Source: Erodium maritimum
Lineage: Eukaryota > Streptophyta > Magnoliopsida > Geraniales > Geraniaceae
Length of the DNA: 64,000 bases
Direction: 5' to 3'
Assembly (NCBI GenBank): GCA_963921825.1
Contig: OY997591.1
Span: forward strand, 22,253,515 to 22,317,514
A model generated the notes under the pieces. That model did not search any database. It was not told the DNA's origin and worked only from the letters and a program-made list of their open reading frames with translations. Positions 60,001 through 64,000 of this stretch are shown one piece after another (position 1 is the stretch's first letter; every line of letters starts with the position of its first letter). The position numbers and the translations under genes were made by a program.

Positions 60001-62446
60001 AACCCGTCAATCGTCTCCCAGACACCTGGTAGATCAAACCACGGGTCTTGCGTTGGTAGTGCATCCTCAGGTTGTGTAGCAGGTAAATCATTCGGGTGTG
60101 CATCGGGGAATGCGCGTTGGCACATTGCTGCAAGACATTTGAACCATTCGGTACCAGCGTGTTTTGAGAACCCTTCACGCATCAACTCTGACATTTCAGC
60201 ATTGCCTTCCTTAATCTTGGTGACAGCAGCGCACCATCTGTTCGCAAACATCTGTACCATAAACATATGTTATACTAAAATAGTTAGATGGGATTTTTAT
60301 GTGTAACTCCCTAAAATAAGTATGTAGTAAGAATGCATTATTATGAAAATGTTAATATGCATAAAATGTAACAATATTTAATCACATAAACATCATCGTT
60401 ATTTGAACCGCCAAATATGGGAGTATTGCTACCTAGCTATCGTCGACCTCGGCTTCTTCGGTGTGTTTGTCTGTGTTGCTTCCAACTTCTGGGCGTGAAC
60501 TATGGTGGCTGTTAGGATCGATGGGGGCAGGAGGACTAGTTGTGTGTGGGGCTGGAGGAGTTTGGGGATCGTCCACTGGCCGGTGTGGCAAATTGTGTTC
60601 ATCAGCCGGGCGCAAAGGAGGATCAACCAAGATGTGGCCTTTTCCAAAAAGGTCAAGGGATACCTCTTCCTTCTGCCTTTCACTAACTGATGTAGTGTCC
60701 CACCAAATCAATGACGGCCATGCACGGGGGACTCGTCTCACACCAACCTCAACCCGATCAAGATAGAATAACTGGAGAAATGTAAAAACATGTAAATATA
60801 ATGCATATGAGCTTAACACAGTTCAAAAACACAATTATAGACCATAAAGCGTACCAACAGAAAGGTTATCGGCCCGACAAAGAATATTGATTCAAGGCTC
60901 TGAGTATGCCAAGTCTTCCTGGAATCGGCGAGTTTGTTGACTACGGTTTGGCACCAATTGTACTCCCGTATACGCGTCACATCGGCAATAGCGTTAAAAC
61001 AGGTCTGATTGGCGAGGTTGTCGGTCCGATGCTCTATCATCATGGTTAAAAATAAAACCATGAAATTCCTCTTGAAATTATCCCCGTATTCACCAGTAGA
61101 CATTATACGGTTAGCAATAATAGCAGTAGTTAGATGGTCTCTATCATCCTCTCTAAATTGAGACCGCCAGTTCTCGAGAGCAGGTGTCCACTGCAGCCCG
61201 TACGCGTCCCACGTCACCTCCATGCCACCGATTGGTATGCCGAGCGTGTTGTGCACCTCACGGTCCTTTATGCGTAACTTACCGTCGTTCATCCTCAATG
61301 ACATACTACCATAGTCGAAATTATCGACCAAGTAGTATGCTAACGTGCTTGGAATATGCCTGATATTCAAATGTAGCACATGTTGGAACCCAATCTCCTC
61401 GACTGCTTTCCTTTGGTTAGGAGTTAATGAGCTGATCACATCAATCAGCTTCTTGGGGGACGATCTGATACGTAGCCAAGGTAAGTCCTTACGCTTCTTG
61501 GACACCAATTTCACCTCCGCCGTCTTCCCAAACTTGTAGTGTTTGCGTCTACTTTCCTTAACGGATTCAGGCTTCCTTTTCCTAGATGATTCTCCCTTAG
61601 TTGGAACACTTGATCTGAACCTCCTGGCTGGGGGTCTCTGATGCTTGTCGGACCTAGCAGTGTGGACAGGCTTCGAAACGGGCGATTTACCGAAACCAGT
61701 ACCATGTTTCGGATTGGGTTTGCTAACATACAGCCTCTGTAGTTCAGCAAGTGGCACATTATCATCCTCACTGTCTGAAGATTCAATGTTGATGTGAGAC
61801 TGGTTGGGGGAGTCCTCAAAATCTGAATCATCTAAGTATGAACAACGACAGAGTCAAAATGTTACTTTCAAGTTGTTATCCCTGTTTCAATTTATAAATA
61901 TGCAACGTACATCCACATTAATATTCATACTAGCTATGTAAATATTGCAATGTATGATGTGAAAAATCAAATGTAAAAATACGATATTATTCTGCAGTAC
62001 ATGCAACTCCATGCAGCACCAGTTACATATTTTGTGTGTAAATATTGGTATACAAAATGTGAAAAATTAAATGTAAACCTACGATATTCTACCACCACAC
62101 CCTACCAGAATATCATTTAACAAATGGATTACCCACTACAAACCAATGTATAACACACATTGTCGAATCACATTAAAAATTCAGGTTTGATGTATGTATG
62201 TTGTGGTATTCAATAAAATGAAATATAATTACGTATGGAATATATGTAAATTGAACAGGCATTCTAAATATGGGAAATCCAAACATCTACAAATCATGGA
62301 CAAAAATCAACATGTCCAATAAAAATAACTGAAAAACATGAAGACTGTGGAAAATAATTTTAATCCAAAATACCTTCCAGCACAAATCTAGGCATGCTCT
62401 TGGTTGCTTTGCCCTTACCATCTCCTTTACCACTTCTAGTCCTCAT
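48064..62446 (-). CDS. Ulp1-type (C48) cysteine peptidase gene, 9 exons, one internal TAG
   Basis: Minus strand. Exons by hand (high to low): 62446-62374, 61831-60855, 60771-60433, 60251-59443, 49159-48982, 48886-48791, 48693-48556, 48461-48267 and 48168-48064. The sum is 2910 bases (970 codons with stop), and all introns are GT/AG and phase-consistent. Exon 2 is the plant-specific N-terminal domain found with Ulp1 in MULEs ([36 protein letters not shown]), after a basic region. The peptidase part has His in [11 protein letters not shown] and Asp in IELFDN (exon 7), and Cys in [14 protein letters not shown] (exon 8). The catalytic triad is present, but the oxyanion Gln expected before the Cys is not obvious. 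The last codon of exon 3 is TAG (60433-60435) at the splice site, probably from CAG. Such proteases cleave SUMO-like conjugates; substrate and activity here are unknown. Intron 4 contains a 10.2-kb gypsy element. Confidence 0.82.
49172..52461 (+). repeat. 5' LTR of the intron-4 gypsy
   Basis: TGTAATAACC to GGGGCGTGACA, 3290 bp. It includes a G-run at about 49629-49642, GGCCGGCC-rich sequence (50030-50110) and a 48-bp array (51592-51890) with GTCGACAGCCTGATCCGACT. Confidence 0.95.
51592..51890 (+). repeat. 48-bp tandem array (5' LTR)
   Basis: About six copies of a 48-bp unit with AAGGTCGACAGCCTGATCC. The matching array in the 3' LTR is at 58487-58780. The unit length, a multiple of three, gives the open frames here. 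Confidence 0.9.
52464..52482 (+). other. Primer-binding site
   Basis: TTGGTATCAGAGCTCGAGG, two bases after the LTR; Met-tRNA type. Confidence 0.85.
53150..53310 (+). repeat. GC-rich repeats in the gypsy leader
   Basis: Several units of GGCCCGGCAGCCAGCACGG type in a very GC-rich block. The leader also has TTGGCCCGGTGGGCG repeats at 52845-52975. Both are non-coding. Confidence 0.7.
53940..55048 (+). pseudogene. Gypsy protease remnant and N-terminal RT
   Basis: 53960-54360 is a degraded aspartic-protease region ([26 protein letters not shown], later [12 protein letters not shown]), with the catalytic DTG no longer in frame. From 54365 a 227-codon frame runs through [15 protein letters not shown] and the RT fingers ([44 protein letters not shown]). 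It shifts frame at about 55010, and the catalytic YIDD/FIDD box is absent. RT of the Ty3/gypsy chromovirus-like type is inferred. It is not functional. Confidence 0.88.
55313..55675 (+). pseudogene. Gypsy integrase C-terminal remnant
   Basis: The frame contains [10 protein letters not shown], then [22 protein letters not shown] and CRSPVCW, the region just after the integrase catalytic core. The zinc-binding part and most of the core between GHVTM and FAYNN are deleted. Only the outer parts of pol remain. Confidence 0.8.
56071..59355 (+). repeat. 3' LTR of the intron-4 gypsy
   Basis: TGTAATAACC to GGGGCGTGACA, 3285 bp. It differs from the 5' LTR by scattered single bases and the length of a G-run. 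Confidence 0.95.
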
Positions 62447-62961
62447 ACTGAAACAATGTGCAAAAATCCCCCAAATCAACAAACCGCCCACATATATAGT
62501 GCATGCAAGTTCAGTACACAAAAAATACGACAATGTTGGATAACCATAAGACCTAATTACCTGTATTTGGGGGGGAACAGACTGGAACTCACTGAACTTG
62601 ATGAACTCGAACACTTCAACCTGCAGCTCCAAAAAACTCGTCTTATGTAAACCCTAAAGTTCCAATGGATGCTAAATGTAACTACATATCAAGTGAATAT
62701 TTTTACTTACCCGATTATCACTGAACGAGTGCGCGAATTTGGAAAATCAAAATCAAATCTTCAATCTCGCCCGAAACAAGCACGGAGAGGAATCGTCGCG
62801 GATTCAGTGGGACGCGTTTATCTGTAAATTACTTTGTTACCCCTTGGAACAGTCCGACTTACTATACCACTCACTCACGCGCGCAACAATTTACGATCCG
62901 TGCCATTGATAAGTGCTGTAATCACGGCTGTTGAATATGTAGATCGTAGGGCTGAGTGTAA
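62447..62961. other. 5' flank of the Ulp1-type gene and subterminal MULE
   Basis: The sequence up to the right TIR probably contains the promoter. A minus-strand open stretch (62632-62561, MELQVEVFEF) ends at a good donor GTAATT but does not splice in phase to 62446. It may be a 5' leader exon. Confidence 0.4.
62491..62500 (-). promoter_or_regulatory. Possible TATA box of the Ulp1-type gene
   Basis: ACTATATATG on the minus strand lies about 45 bases before the ATG at 62446. Another reading places a 5' exon further upstream, with a GTAATT donor near 62560 and an acceptor just before the ATG. The start is therefore provisional. Confidence 0.4.
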
Positions 62962-63001
62962 TCCGCAAATTTGTACAAAAAATGGGTTGTGTACCTGAAA
63001 A
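62962..63001 (-). repeat. Right TIR of the MULE
   Basis: Inverted it reads TTTTCAGGTACACAACCCAT, followed by TTTTTGTACAAATTTGCGGA. It is the counterpart of 42086-42125. Confidence 0.82.
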
Positions 63002-63002
63002 C

Positions 63003-63023
63003 AAATATATATATATATATATA
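63003..63023. repeat. (TA)n microsatellite
   Basis: Separates the MULE right end from MITE copy B. Confidence 0.85.
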
Positions 63024-63280
63024 GGATAACAATCAGGTACAAACCTTATAACTTCGTCAGAACGCAGAACTTTTAATCTGGGCCCTTAGATCATAGAATT
63101 AAAGGCCCAGATTTAATGCATATATTTTAATATCTTTTTAATTAATGCATATCTTGTAATTGATTTCGTAATCAATCACCCCCATCCCCCCTGAATTTCG
63201 GTGGTCATCCGATCTAGTTAATCAATGAACCAGATTAGTTCTATGTTCTGACCCGAAATAAGGTTTGTACTTGATTGTTC

Positions 63281-63283
<3 letters not shown>
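63024..63283. mobile_element. MITE copy B
   Basis: Starts GGATAACAATCAGGTACA and ends GTACTTGATTGTTCCCC, with TATAG on both sides. It is the same element as 11340-11609 in order and length, and is uninterrupted. Non-coding. Confidence 0.9.

Positions 63284-63340
<57 letters not shown>
63284..63340. repeat. (TA)n microsatellite
   Basis: Long TA tract after the MITE. Confidence 0.9.
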
Positions 63341-63424
63341 TTACTTATTAAATCACTTTGGTTTTATTTTAAAAAAGATATTTAAAAAATCATTGAGGAC
63401 ATTTTCGTCATTTTAATTGACAGT

Positions 63425-63468
63425 TTGAGCTATTTGTTATATAACTAAACATCTGTGTACGTATATCG
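63425..63468. repeat. Right inverted repeat of the possible outer element
   Basis: GCTATTTGTTATATAACTAA and the following ACATCTGTGTA are the reverse complement of 41691-41722. Confidence 0.5.
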
Positions 63469-63552
63469 CTCTTGTCGAGAAATACCTTCCTACTCGCTCC
63501 TGTCGAGACCCCCCCCCCCCCCATCTCTTTTGTCGAGACCTAACCCTAATCC

Positions 63553-63909
63553 ATGGTGCTAGCACCTGTTCCCGCCGCGTCAGCCATGCAGAGCTCCATA
63601 GAGATCATGTCAACATCGTGGTCTCCCCGGTCCTCCCATCAATACTCATCCTCTCCTGTCACCATGCCGAGCTCCCCGGAGATCGCTTCGGTTATAGGAT
63701 CGTCCGCAACTCCCCCGAGCGTGATAGTGATCTCCTCGGACTCGTCTTCTTCCTTCCTGTCATCCTCTCCATCGCCGCTGCATCGATCCCATCTGTCTTC
63801 TCCACCCTCGCCGCCCTCTCCATGGGTTCCGCGCCGTCATCGCTCAATTCTTCGGGGACGATTGGTTAGGACGCCCTTCCCACCAGGACGTGGTTTTGCG
63901 CAGGGGTGA
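63553..63909 (+). CDS. Low-complexity Ser/Pro-rich ORF, uncertain
   Basis: A 118-codon frame rich in Ser and Pro, with SVIVISSDSSSS in the middle and an Arg-rich end. The VISSD motif is common near the N-termini of plant retrotransposon and pararetrovirus polyproteins, so this may be a mobile-element start. An alternative frame is also open. Upstream are three imperfect CTYTTGTCGAGA repeats and a C-run (63510-63523). No domain is recognised and 63910-64000 holds nothing I can name. Confidence 0.3.
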   Translation: MVLAPVPAASAMQSSIEIMSTSWSPRSSHQYSSSPVTMPSSPEIASVIGSSATPPSVIVISSDSSSSFLSSSPSPLHRSHLSSPPSPPSPWVPRRHRSILRGRLVRTPFPPGRGFAQG

Positions 63910-64000
63910 CCATGGGAACCTATCCCCGGTATTAGTGGTCTCTCTTGCAACCAGAGGCCACAGTTCAAGGATGCTGTTAGCCATGACCTTTCTCTGGGTC

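Larger units (their letters stand above)
42079..63004. mobile_element. Large Mutator-like element with Ulp1-type cargo
   Basis: The TIRs are imperfect, about 40 bp: left TTTCAGGTACACAGCCCATT (from 42086) and right, inverted, TTTTCAGGTACACAACCCAT (to 63001), each followed by TACAAATTT(A/G)CGGAT. Both ends lie in TA tracts, so the expected 9-11-bp duplication cannot be read. It carries a transposase (plus), two short plus-strand genes and a convergent Ulp1-type gene. Without the nested gypsy it is about 10.7 kb. Transposase plus C48 peptidase is the known layout of the Kaonashi-type MULEs of plants, to which I assign it by content. Confidence 0.85.

Noticed and set aside
60261..60819. Alternative separate small genes from Ulp1 exons 3 and 4
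   Set aside because: Phase, splice sites and the family's domain order fit a single nine-exon gene better.

Overview
This window is nuclear DNA of a flowering plant, probably a eudicot; the species cannot be told from the sequence. It carries one conventional host gene (an RNA exonuclease 4 homologue) with plant-type introns. Almost everything else is nested repeats: an endogenous pararetrovirus (Caulimoviridae-like), Ty3/gypsy and Copia-type LTR elements, LINE fragments, Mutator-like elements, MITEs and foldback elements sitting in (TA)n microsatellites. I saw no rRNA, tRNA, CRISPR or bacterial operon structure.

Layout. 1-2373: right part of a minus-strand LTR element. 2465-11312: a rearranged endogenous pararetrovirus whose two halves face each other as an inverted duplication. 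It is split by a 4.6-kb gypsy derivative (5978-10602, 5-bp duplication GGGGT), which itself carries a LINE-type insertion (6480-7337). 11340-15034: a MITE split by a solo LTR (11610-15026, duplication GTTCC). 15092-22702: inverted-repeat (foldback) elements full of 22-bp tandem repeats, one split by a solo LTR (17034-20602, duplication TGAGT), plus a small MITE with an 84-bp-stem hairpin. 22767-24110: LINE pieces. 24133-25814: a long-TIR element with GC-rich possible cargo (Pack-MULE-like). 25976-28878: the REX4-like gene (9 exons, 269 codons, catalytic motifs intact). 29376-39209: a poly(A)-tailed retro-insertion flanked by a 15-bp duplication and containing a gag-only gypsy element with mismatched LTRs. 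39225-42078: unassigned sequence and decayed repeats.

42079-63004 is the most informative object: a large Mutator-like element with about 40-bp terminal inverted repeats. It carries a MULE transposase (three exons, broken by two single-base deletions and one stop), a 97-codon mini-gene with its own TATA box and poly(A) signals, a short acidic-protein ORF, and a convergent nine-exon Ulp1-type (C48) cysteine peptidase gene. The peptidase gene keeps phase throughout and has a single TAG. Its intron 4 contains a 10.2-kb gypsy element (49172-59355) flanked by TATGA, only a few bases from the 3' splice site. 63024-63283 is a second copy of the 11340 MITE, and 63470-64000 holds a low-complexity ORF of unknown nature.

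Common thread: the MITEs, foldback elements and large MULE share related tips (TATAGGG, then CAATCAGGT or TTTCAGGTACA) and nearly all abut (TA)n tracts. This suggests one family of TA-repeat-targeting elements with non-autonomous members, possibly mobilised by relatives of the large MULE. Gene models were built by hand from splice signals and reading phase. No alignment or database search was run.
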